Assembly (NCBI GenBank): GCA_017963875.1
Contig: JAGCTA010000308.1
Location: 1 to 22,677 of the forward strand
DNA length: 22,677 nucleotides
Origin: Victivallales bacterium
Lineage (GTDB): Bacteria; Verrucomicrobiota; Lentisphaeria; Oligosphaerales; Oligosphaeraceae
Direction of reading: 5' to 3'
Made by a program: the position numbers and the translations under genes. Of this stretch, positions 1 through 7,596 are shown one piece after another. The stretch's first letter is position 1. Every line of letters begins with the position of its first letter. The notes under the pieces were generated by a model. It was not told where the DNA came from, made no database searches, and worked only from the letters and a program-made list of their open reading frames with translations.

Positions 1-582
1 ATTCAATATGAACGGTATATCGGACATATATATGAAACGCATGGTTTTCGGGTCACATATCAGGGTATCTGTGCAGGATTGCAGGATGGTGGTATCGACC
101 TTATCGCGCGTGCGCCACGAAAAATCCGTCTTGTTCAATGCAAACGCTGGATTCAGCCCATTTCCACGGATGTTCTTTCTAGGCTACAAGGTGCGAAAGA
201 ACGTTTTATATGGGAATATAACAGAAACAAATCCACCCATAACAGAATGAGTATTTGTGCTGTACTCGCCACAAGTGGGCCTGTCACAGAAGACGCCAAA
301 CAGATGGCCCGCCATCTTGGAATAGCAATACTGGAAAACCTCCACTATGCTCCATATCCAGCCGTCAAAGCCAAAAGGATTCTACCTGACGCTGGCAAAT
401 TTCTGCTTCCCTTCACTCCTGGTTATGACAGACTGTCATTGAATCTCAACAAAGGTGATTGCTTTTTCTCCACTGTGCGTGACGCTGCCGCCAATGGGTT
501 CTTTTATCCCGCCTATTATGCTAAAAACATTGCAGAAATGAATCGTCAGAAAATGAAAAACAAATCCGTGGACAAAATGTGA
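1..582 (+). CDS. Mrr-like restriction endonuclease domain protein (5' truncated by window edge)
   Basis: The reading frame is open from the first base and ends with TGA at 580-582, so only the last 193 residues are visible. Near the left edge the translation shows a helix with a conserved glutamate (QYERYIGHIYE), then QDGGIDLIA (Asp at window residue 33), then LVQCKRW (Gln46-x-Lys48). This spacing matches the PD-(D/E)xK nuclease core of the Mrr_cat family, in which the Asp and the Q-x-K motif form the metal-dependent active site. Upstream, GFRVTYQG is typical of the preceding beta strand. The roughly 120-residue tail after the core has no motif I recognise. Family members include type IV restriction enzymes and other DNA-cleaving proteins; the missing N-terminus could carry a DNA-binding or membrane region. 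It is convergent with the next gene, with only 3 bp between stop codons. The fold is fairly sure, the biological role is not. Confidence 0.75.
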   Translation: MQYERYIGHIYETHGFRVTYQGICAGLQDGGIDLIARAPRKIRLVQCKRWIQPISTDVLSRLQGAKERFIWEYNRNKSTHNRMSICAVLATSGPVTEDAKQMARHLGIAILENLHYAPYPAVKAKRILPDAGKFLLPFTPGYDRLSLNLNKGDCFFSTVRDAAANGFFYPAYYAKNIAEMNRQKMKNKSVDKM

Positions 583-585
583 CGG

Positions 586-807
586 TCAAGTTTTCCCACG
601 GAGGAAAAGTGAGCCATTTTCAGCGAGTTCCTGCTTGTATTCCTCTCCGACTGATGACGGCCTGTCCCACCACAGTTTGAGTTTATCATTGTAAAGTTTT
701 TTCGCTGTACGCGATTGCATAAAATCCAAAAGAACCTCCTCTGCTGGCTTGCCGAATTCTTCCGCGAGATCTTCCGCAATCATAATAGCGACAAGATTCA
801 TCGCCAT
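586..807 (-). CDS. Small unknown protein, 73 aa, downstream of sugar kinase
   Basis: I do not recognise this family with confidence. From ATG at 807 the product is 73 aa: an N-terminal amphipathic helical part (MAMNLVAIMIAEDLAEEFG), the phrase EEVLLDFMQSRTAKKLY, then a Trp-rich turn KLWWDRPSS and a charged C-terminus. The frame stays open further upstream into the kinase gene, but the start at 807 or 801 begins just after the kinase stop codon (816-818), which fits translational coupling. No strong Shine-Dalgarno is visible. The compact, charged, helix-rich profile with a helix-WW-P-S motif resembles small accessory or toxin-antitoxin-like proteins found across gut anaerobes, but this is only an impression. 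It could also be a regulatory or chaperone-like partner. Confidence 0.6.
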   Translation of the reverse strand: MAMNLVAIMIAEDLAEEFGKPAEEVLLDFMQSRTAKKLYNDKLKLWWDRPSSVGEEYKQELAENGSLFLRGKT

Positions 808-815
808 AACTGTTT

Positions 816-1913
816 TTACAATGTCTTGAGCAGTTTCTGCATCTGTTCGAACTGCTGTTCTATGGATGCGACCAGTTTGAATTGTGTGCGGCAACGATCA
901 AGATTGTGTTTTTCGCGGTGAATCTTAAAATAGACATCGCCCTGCAAGTAGTCCGTGAGGAAACGGATGCCGATTTCAAGCGTGATGAGTTTTCCTGAGA
1001 ACGGCAGTTCCTCACGCTCAGCAGGAGTCAGGAACCCCTTTGCAGATTCGATATAGCCTCGCAGCAATGCCTCGAACATCGGGAAGCGCATCGTGACTTT
1101 GCTTAAATCTGTCTCGTCCTCGGCAGCGGGGCTTGTGCCCGTACGAACCATATCGCCGAAATCATAGTGGACAAGACCAGGCATCGTCGTATCCAAGTCA
1201 ATGACCGCCAGGCCATTGCCGCTTAAATCATCAATAAGCACATTGTTGAGTTTGGTGTCATTGTGCGTGATACGCTCAGGGAAAAGCCCCTGTGCACTCA
1301 TGTCGATGAGGCGGCTGACCTCGCCCTTGCGAGCCAACACAAAATCCATTTCTGGCTGGACATCCTTCAGTCGGCCGCATTTGTCTTCCTTCGCAGCCTG
1401 TTCCAGCGTTGCAAGACGTTTGGGCGTGTTGTGGAAATCGACGATTGTCTCATTGAGCCTTGGGGCGGGAAGGTCCGCTAAATCGCACTGGAAAGCGCCG
1501 AATGCCTTTGCCGCCTGATATGCCTGGTCTGCAGTCTCCAAGATATCGTATGTGCGTGCGTTTTCAATAAAGACGTATGCGCGATACCAGTCCTCGCCAT
1601 CTCGGACGTATGGTTTGCCATCCGCCTTTGCCTTCAGCAATTCGATGGTGCGTTTTCTTCCCGTCATGCCGCTGGCCTTGATTTTCGCGCCGATATGCTC
1701 TGTGACACGAACAATATTCTCCATCAACTTGTCAGGTTGCGGAAAGATATGGTGGTTCAGGCGCTGGAGGATATAATGAAGCATGACACCGCCCTGATCG
1801 CAGACGACCTGCATGGTGTCATTGATGTGCCCCGTGCCGTATGGAACTGCAAGGACATAACTGCCATAATGAACAAACTGGTCGAAGATTTCCCTAGTTT
1901 TTGCTTGATTCAT
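816..1913 (-). CDS. N-acetylhexosamine 1-kinase-like phosphotransferase (APH/choline kinase fold)
   Basis: A 365-aa kinase-like phosphotransferase. The N-terminus has a glycine-rich nucleotide loop (YGTGHINDT, residues 25-33). The catalytic loop is ITHNDTKLNNVL with Asp219, and the metal-binding motif is VIDLDTTMPG with Asp239/Asp241, followed by YDFGDMVRTG and AEDETDLSKV. These phrases match NahK, which phosphorylates GlcNAc or GalNAc at C1 in the lacto-N-biose/galacto-N-biose salvage route; related proteins have been annotated as mucin desulfatases. Activity would be cytoplasmic. The ATG at 1913 is preceded by AGAGGTG at good spacing. The gene lies 61 bp downstream of the giant protease gene and 8 bp before a small gene, so the three may be co-transcribed. 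A UDP-sugar pyrophosphorylase or phosphorylase partner is not in the window, so the exact sugar is uncertain. Confidence 0.85.
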   Translation of the reverse strand: MNQAKTREIFDQFVHYGSYVLAVPYGTGHINDTMQVVCDQGGVMLHYILQRLNHHIFPQPDKLMENIVRVTEHIGAKIKASGMTGRKRTIELLKAKADGKPYVRDGEDWYRAYVFIENARTYDILETADQAYQAAKAFGAFQCDLADLPAPRLNETIVDFHNTPKRLATLEQAAKEDKCGRLKDVQPEMDFVLARKGEVSRLIDMSAQGLFPERITHNDTKLNNVLIDDLSGNGLAVIDLDTTMPGLVHYDFGDMVRTGTSPAAEDETDLSKVTMRFPMFEALLRGYIESAKGFLTPAEREELPFSGKLITLEIGIRFLTDYLQGDVYFKIHREKHNLDRCRTQFKLVASIEQQFEQMQKLLKTL

Positions 1914-1974
1914 GATGTTTTCACCTCTGTGTGTTTATGACGTTTATTTATTTACCTCTTGCCTAATTAACAAC

Positions 1975-4900
1975 TTATCGCCAGATGACTTGCGGAATTT
2001 CCGAGTAAATCCAGTATCCGACTCCTGGAACGGCGTTCTCATTGGAAAGCAGTCTGACACATCCCTTTGTTGACCAATACCATGTCTGTTCCAGCCCCTT
2101 GTATTCCATGGGCGAATCATCATCCTCTGTCCGAGGAGTCACAAGATTCCATCCCCTCTGAAGGGTGACGCTCTTGTCCTGTACTGTGGTACCCTTGAGA
2201 GTCAGCGACTGTGCCCTTTCGGCAAACAGCCAGAATGTCGCGCCTGTTTCAATGGAAATGCCTGAATAGACATAGCACGACGCGGAAGCATCATACCCCA
2301 TCATTCGGTAGTTCTTCAGCGCAGCGATGCTGTCGTCATCGAGGTCAAACGGAATACCAAGAAGATTCCAGCCTGGATGAAGTGTATATACAAGTTCTTT
2401 TTGATATGGAAGATATGTTATTCTCTTTACCTTCACATTCGGCATGTTTTCCTCAAACCAAGCCTTGACGTATGCATTGTCCGTATAGACAATCACTAGC
2501 GATTCGCGTCCTTCAAATGTATTATCCCCGATCTTCGTTATTCCAGTTCCAATGGTCAGTTCCTTAAGGCCAGTGCAATCTACAAATGAACTCTGAATTG
2601 AAGAAACACTGTCAGGGATTGTAATGGATGTCAAACCAGTACAATAAGTAAAAGAAGATCCAACATTTTTCACTCCATTGGGGATCGTGATAGTCATGAG
2701 ACTGTAACAGCTAGAAAAAACACCTAAACCAAGTTCAGTAATCCCGTCAGGAATATTAACCTGTTTAAGTGCAGTACAGCAATCGAAAGCTCCCAAACCT
2801 ATTTCTGTTACGCTTTCAGGAATAACAACAGATTCAAGAGAACGACGATTTGCAAAAGCATGGTCATGAATTTTAGTCACAGGCATCCCCTCCACTTCTT
2901 CACGGATAATGGCATTGACTATGTTAAAATCGCTTGTAATGACAATGACTGTATTGTCAACGTTGTTCACATAGTATGTTATTCCGTCAAAATCAACGAC
3001 ATGTCGAAGCGGGTTACCCTCCAGGTCCATCAATTCTATATTCGGGAAGTATGTTGCAAGGTAATCCTGTACATATTGATTATCGGTATAGACTTTTCTG
3101 GCAGAAGAGTAGAAAGCATCATCCCCTTCAATTTCATTGACTCCAGAACCTACAATAAGGGTCTCAAATGGAAAACATTTAAAAGCACTATCTCCAATTT
3201 TAGTAACGCTATCAGGTATTGAAATAGTCATAGTGGAATTATTATTCGATGATATCATGGCATCTCGACAAATTTCCTCCACCCCATCAGGAATGTCGTA
3301 TCGAAGCATATTATCAGGATAATGGACGAGTTTTTTCATATCCTTTGTATATAAAACACCGTCTCGTGATGTGTACGCCTCATTGCCTTCATCCACATTG
3401 ATGGAATGAATATGGTTCCAACCAGAAAAAACACCACACCCTATTTCTATCACATTTTGGGGAATCGTAACGGTTGCATCACCTTCACAATTCATAAAAG
3501 CATAATCGCCTATCATCTTTGCACCAGTTGGAATAACAATTGATTGTAATTTTATGCAATTTCCAAAAGCACTACCTCCTATGTTCACTAAACTCTCTGG
3601 AAAGGTGACAGAAGAAAGTTCATCACAACAATAAAATGCGGACCCATAAATTTCTGTCACGCTCTCAGGCAAGATGAGGGAGGTTATTCCTTCATCCATA
3701 AAGGCATTTACGCCAATCGTTGTTACTGGTTTGCCATCAATGACTGGAGGAATTGAAACGAATGTCAGTTCACTTTTAAGTCCATGAATTACAACGTGTT
3801 GATTATCAATTTCATATTCAAAGGCTTCAATTGGAGAATATAGCGCCTCTCCTTTGTCTTTGAGAGTAATTGACATTTCAGTCATTTTTATCAGACCTGC
3901 GTATGTGTAACTGGCATTCAAAGTCACTTTCTGCTCGGCATCCGATATGTTTATGTTCGAGACTTTGCCATATTCTTTATTAATCAACGCATATTCTCCT
4001 GATGATAGATTCCAGTTCGGCGCAACAATGGCTGAAGTCCCATCACTAAAGGTCGCAGTACAGGTATATGTTGCGGAACCGCCGATAGGCAAAGTTTTTT
4101 CTCCTTCTATGGAAATGGATTCAAGCGTGACCTTACTGGATAATGGAGTCCACGAGATGTTATCAATCCAGACATAATCACAATAATAAGATGCTGAAAA
4201 CGCTTGAGCGCTCAAACAAAACTCTAGGCAAATGAGGTGTTCGCCGTCTTCTGTGATTGTTAAGGCCACTTGCTCCCATAGTGACTCTCCCGTAAGGGTT
4301 TTCTGCTTTTCACCATCAACATAAATGGAAAGGCTAAAAAGTGATGGGGCATTACAGGTATCACGCGATTCCGAATTTGTTGTCCAAAAGAAACTGAACA
4401 GACCCTTTCCTGCAATCTTCATTAACAATGAAATTGGTTCTCCTGGTAGCATGAGATCCGATTGCAATGAAGCTGGATAAGTATTGTAGTTTGTAGTATC
4501 CAGATGCCAGGACTCAGGAAGAAACAGTGAAACATTGCCTTTCGAGATAATGATGTCTGTTTCAGAAGGTTTTTCAAATGGAGTGATTTCCAGAAATTCA
4601 ACGGAAGATTTTACCATGTCTTCTCTGAAGGCACAAGCCTTTATTGTGGTTTCCGCTGTGATCAGCAAACCATCTTCAGGGAAAATCTGGCTGCTTTCCG
4701 TTGGGTCACTTCCATCTGTTGTATAGCGAATAACCGCTCCTGGCGTGGCGCATGTCGCCGTGACAATGCAACTATTCTCAAAGGCATCAACTGTGTTTTT
4801 GCTGAGCACTGGCTTGGCAACTTGCTCCTTGAATGTGTAGGTCTTGGTAACGGCGTCGCCGACTGGCTCTCCATTTTTGAATGCACGTGCGGTAAAGGTT

Positions 4901-7533
4901 GTGGTTTCCGTCAATTCAATCGCCCCTGAGTAGAGGGTATCTGATGCCGTCGGTACGCTGCCGTCAAAACGATAGTAGATGACGGCAGTGGGGTTTAGTA
5001 TTGATATTTCCAGTTCCTGCTTGCTTCCAAGAATGTAAGTTTCCTCATCATCCAGGCTGAAAACAAGCGAAAACGTATCCAAGAAGGCACGCCCATCATC
5101 AATATCCATAAAGTCACAATGTGAACGCAGGGCGGCGTCCACATCTGCGGGGTTTATGATTGCGATGAATGGCAAGGATACAGCACCGCCGAGAGGTGCG
5201 TATTTCCAGAATTCCACCTCATATTCTGGAATATCGACATTGCAGTACCAGAGCGTGAAATTCGCCAGCAGGTTCGCCTTGATGTCCTCCGTTTCACAGA
5301 CGGTGTTTCTGAAATAGTTGGTGTTGGGGCAAGTATCTCGTCCAGCGACCATCAGGATAAATGTTTTGTTCTTTGTGGCGGCGGTTGTTGCTGCGGAAAG
5401 CGTCGTATGCCAGGTCAACGACTTCTCTGTTTCAAAAGCCGCCAAGGCGGTACGCAACTCTTCCGCAGACATCTCCCCCATGTGGGAAAACAGGGTTTTG
5501 CTCTGGTCCGCAGGATCGATGACGGCGACAAATGGCAAAGAGACACTTACACCACGAGGGGCAAATTTGAAGAATTCCGTCCTGTATTCTTGAATTGCCA
5601 CATTGCAATACCAGAGCGTGAAGTTCGCAAGCAAATTCGCCTTGATATCCTCCTGTTCGCAGACGGAGTTGCGGAAATTGTTGGTATAATAGTCAGCGTC
5701 CTGTCCACCGACCATCAGGATGAGCGTACCGTTTTCTGTGGCAGCGGCAGTTGCATCGGCAAGTGTTGTCAGCCAAGCCAATGACTCCTCGGCCATAACG
5801 CGCAAGCATATTGTCTTTTTGACAGTATTGCCGACCATGTCTTCAGCCGTCAAATATAGTATAATATTGCCATTCTTCCCATTTTCAGGCGACAAAACGA
5901 CAGAATACGAGGTACCTTCGCCAGATACGGCGATGCCGCTTGCGGGCAGCAGATCAGGTCGGCTACTCACAACTGTCAGGCTTTTCAGTTCGCTGTTCGC
6001 TGTGACATCGCAAGTCACCTGCTCGCCGCCAAGGCTTGTCAATACATCATCTTCGACATCAATGGTCAACATTGCCGTAGGATTTGTTTTGACAGTGACA
6101 GTGATGCCATTGGATGCCTTCTGCCAACTTCCGTTAACCTTGGCTTCCAGCATATAGGTATTCGTGCCAGCCTGGTCAGTAACGGTAAAACTTCTCGCCG
6201 TTCCTGAAATGCTGTCACTGATAGTTGTCTTGGCACGGCTCGCCGAAGTTGCCGTCAGACGGAACGCTTCCGCAGTGAGCCGTTTTGGGAAAAACCAATT
6301 CAATGTAAACGAGGAACTTTGCTCTCTGGAAATAGGCTTGATAACTGGTATTGGCTTGGGTGTAATGTTCGTCGTTGCGCTGCTGACAACGGTATCCTCC
6401 TCTCCTGCCGTCAGCAAATACCATCCATTCAGATATCCTCCCCATCCGTAGTTGAAATGGTAATAGTCCAGGTCATCCATTGTTCCAAGACCGTCCGCGA
6501 TAAACATGTGCCCGCCCTGCTCACTATAGGACACAAGGGCTGGACGCCCCGCCACCATATCTTCGCGAATACGCGAATAAAGAATCTGCTGAGTAGTCGC
6601 GCCGATATAGCCAGAACGCATGTCACCAAAGACGATGTCGTCCGAATAGCCAAGGTAAGTCGAAAGCAATGTATTGGCGTTTGACGACGAGGCACTTGTC
6701 GAGGCAATTTCATAATCCGCCTCAGCCAGAACGCTCATCTCAAAGGCAAGGCGTCCGACGGCCAAGCAGAAAGGCGTGATGGTGTTTTCGCTGATATCTT
6801 CGTCCGAATCCATTTGGCTCCACTCGTAGGGGAAAGACAAATCAGCCATGCCCTTCCCCTTGACAGCCCCCTCGCTGTCCGTAAACGTCTTACTCTTGCT
6901 ACCAGCAACGGGCCAGTCGTGGAATTTCAGAAGTTGCGAAAGTCCCAATGCCACGCATCCAGTCAGTGCCCTTTCGGAATAGATGTTCCCAGACGGACAG
7001 AAAAAGTTGAATGGATAAGTCTGGTCCCATGTAGTCTCCAGCATCGGATCGCGGATGATGGTTGATGCTGGGAGGAAAACATCGCGCGTGCGCGAAAGCA
7101 ACGCCTTCCAGCGTGAAATGTTTTCATCTGCGTTGCGACTGCCGCGCGTCGCACTGTTCTTCAGTTCACGATTGTAGATTTCCCCCTGTCTGTGCAGAAT
7201 TTCAGACAATGGATGATTTGGCAACATGGAAAAACTCCCCTTTGTATCAAAGGCAACCACTGGCGGCAATGAATTGTCCGACGACATGATAAGGTATCCT
7301 GATGGCTTCAAATCAACCTGCCAGAGCGGGAGCGAACTGCCGTCTGCCTCCATTCGTCTGGCCTCAGAGGGAACAGCATCGGGCGATTCCGCATGGAAGA
7401 TAGCATTGGCTGCAATCCACTGTCGTGCAGCAAAAAGGATATCATCCTTTGTGATTTCTTTTGATTGAAGCCAAACAAAAGTCAATGCCATAAGAAGAAC
7501 TGTCAGACGTTGGAATGACGTTTTTTTCAGCAT
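1975..7533 (-). CDS. Giant secreted C10 (streptopain-like) cysteine protease with Ig-like, Trx-like, CHB_HEX and BspA LRR domains
   Basis: An 1852-aa mosaic protein. In order: signal peptide (about 1-24); Spi-type propeptide (about 25-140); C10 peptidase (about 140-385) with nucleophile Cys193 in ALTGCVALGLSQLL, His342 in GGHMFIADGLG and the FNYGWGGYLNGWYLL motif around Trp364; two Ig/FN3-like domains (about 395-580); two thioredoxin-fold-like repeats (583-702, 703-822); two chitobiase C-terminal-like domains (about 826-990, with YYRFDGSVPT and RYTTDGSDPT); a jelly-roll-like segment (about 993-1130); a Big-like domain (about 1135-1225); BspA-type LRR_5 repeats (about 1226-1700, for example SLTSIxIPDSV-type strands); and a C-terminal module with two GWNL motifs (1721, 1794). 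Family knowledge: C10 enzymes are secreted, self-activating proteases such as SpeB and interpain. The rest probably binds surfaces or glycans. It has no LPXTG or PEP-CTERM anchor. It has its own candidate promoter, and a weak Shine-Dalgarno (AAGGG) precedes ATG 7533. Confidence 0.88.
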   Translation of the reverse strand: MLKKTSFQRLTVLLMALTFVWLQSKEITKDDILFAARQWIAANAIFHAESPDAVPSEARRMEADGSSLPLWQVDLKPSGYLIMSSDNSLPPVVAFDTKGSFSMLPNHPLSEILHRQGEIYNRELKNSATRGSRNADENISRWKALLSRTRDVFLPASTIIRDPMLETTWDQTYPFNFFCPSGNIYSERALTGCVALGLSQLLKFHDWPVAGSKSKTFTDSEGAVKGKGMADLSFPYEWSQMDSDEDISENTITPFCLAVGRLAFEMSVLAEADYEIASTSASSSNANTLLSTYLGYSDDIVFGDMRSGYIGATTQQILYSRIREDMVAGRPALVSYSEQGGHMFIADGLGTMDDLDYYHFNYGWGGYLNGWYLLTAGEEDTVVSSATTNITPKPIPVIKPISREQSSSFTLNWFFPKRLTAEAFRLTATSASRAKTTISDSISGTARSFTVTDQAGTNTYMLEAKVNGSWQKASNGITVTVKTNPTAMLTIDVEDDVLTSLGGEQVTCDVTANSELKSLTVVSSRPDLLPASGIAVSGEGTSYSVVLSPENGKNGNIILYLTAEDMVGNTVKKTICLRVMAEESLAWLTTLADATAAATENGTLILMVGGQDADYYTNNFRNSVCEQEDIKANLLANFTLWYCNVAIQEYRTEFFKFAPRGVSVSLPFVAVIDPADQSKTLFSHMGEMSAEELRTALAAFETEKSLTWHTTLSAATTAATKNKTFILMVAGRDTCPNTNYFRNTVCETEDIKANLLANFTLWYCNVDIPEYEVEFWKYAPLGGAVSLPFIAIINPADVDAALRSHCDFMDIDDGRAFLDTFSLVFSLDDEETYILGSKQELEISILNPTAVIYYRFDGSVPTASDTLYSGAIELTETTTFTARAFKNGEPVGDAVTKTYTFKEQVAKPVLSKNTVDAFENSCIVTATCATPGAVIRYTTDGSDPTESSQIFPEDGLLITAETTIKACAFREDMVKSSVEFLEITPFEKPSETDIIISKGNVSLFLPESWHLDTTNYNTYPASLQSDLMLPGEPISLLMKIAGKGLFSFFWTTNSESRDTCNAPSLFSLSIYVDGEKQKTLTGESLWEQVALTITEDGEHLICLEFCLSAQAFSASYYCDYVWIDNISWTPLSSKVTLESISIEGEKTLPIGGSATYTCTATFSDGTSAIVAPNWNLSSGEYALINKEYGKVSNINISDAEQKVTLNASYTYAGLIKMTEMSITLKDKGEALYSPIEAFEYEIDNQHVVIHGLKSELTFVSIPPVIDGKPVTTIGVNAFMDEGITSLILPESVTEIYGSAFYCCDELSSVTFPESLVNIGGSAFGNCIKLQSIVIPTGAKMIGDYAFMNCEGDATVTIPQNVIEIGCGVFSGWNHIHSINVDEGNEAYTSRDGVLYTKDMKKLVHYPDNMLRYDIPDGVEEICRDAMISSNNNSTMTISIPDSVTKIGDSAFKCFPFETLIVGSGVNEIEGDDAFYSSARKVYTDNQYVQDYLATYFPNIELMDLEGNPLRHVVDFDGITYYVNNVDNTVIVITSDFNIVNAIIREEVEGMPVTKIHDHAFANRRSLESVVIPESVTEIGLGAFDCCTALKQVNIPDGITELGLGVFSSCYSLMTITIPNGVKNVGSSFTYCTGLTSITIPDSVSSIQSSFVDCTGLKELTIGTGITKIGDNTFEGRESLVIVYTDNAYVKAWFEENMPNVKVKRITYLPYQKELVYTLHPGWNLLGIPFDLDDDSIAALKNYRMMGYDASASCYVYSGISIETGATFWLFAERAQSLTLKGTTVQDKSVTLQRGWNLVTPRTEDDDSPMEYKGLEQTWYWSTKGCVRLLSNENAVPGVGYWIYSEIPQVIWR
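2434..3858 (-). repeat. BspA-type (LRR_5) leucine-rich repeat array inside the giant gene
   Basis: Residues about 1226-1700 of the giant protein repeat a roughly 23-residue unit of the form IPxSVTxIGxxAFxxCxxLxSI (for example LPESVTEIYGSAFYCCDEL and IPDSVTKIGDSAF). At about 1390-1510 and again near 1690 the repeat is interrupted by stretches with the pattern VYTDNxYVxxxxxxxxPN, seen twice and once more variantly, so the array is built from larger duplicated blocks. BspA repeats in oral and gut bacteria mediate binding to host proteins and surfaces; that role here is inference. Confidence 0.8.
5068..5787 (-). repeat. Tandem in-gene duplication of a ~360-bp thioredoxin-like module
   Basis: Two consecutive segments, 5428-5787 and 5068-5427, encode near-identical modules of the giant protease. 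Both contain LILMV or FILMV, NxFRNxVCExEDIKANL, NFTLWYCNV and SLPFxAxIxPAD. DNA identity is also high, for example in the stretches around 5270-5300 and 5630-5660, so this is a fairly recent tandem duplication. The fold is inferred from a thioredoxin-like strand-helix-strand layout with a cis-Pro-like SLPF. Confidence 0.8.
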
Positions 7534-7551
7534 GGTGGCTGCCCTTTTTGT

Positions 7552-7580
7552 TTATTAAATTATATTGTGTCCGATGTCAA
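7552..7580 (-). promoter_or_regulatory. Candidate sigma70-type promoter of the giant protease gene
   Basis: On the minus strand a perfect TTGACA (7575-7580) is followed after 17 bp by TAATAA (7552-7557, three matches to TATAAT), 18 bp upstream of the ATG at 7533. A perfect TATAAT (7559-7564) also lies here but only 10 bp from the TTGACA, too close to work with it. The short leader makes this uncertain. Confidence 0.3.
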
Positions 7581-7596
7581 ACGAAATCATACACAA

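Noticed and set aside
591..608. TTTTCC/GGAAAA hairpin at the convergent gene ends
   Set aside because: The stem is only 6 bp, mostly A-T, with no T-run, and lies inside the small gene, so a terminator call is not supported.
7559..7564. Perfect TATAAT paired with TTGACA upstream of the giant gene
   Set aside because: The two boxes are only 10 bp apart, too close for sigma70; the pair TTGACA-17 bp-TAATAA is preferred.
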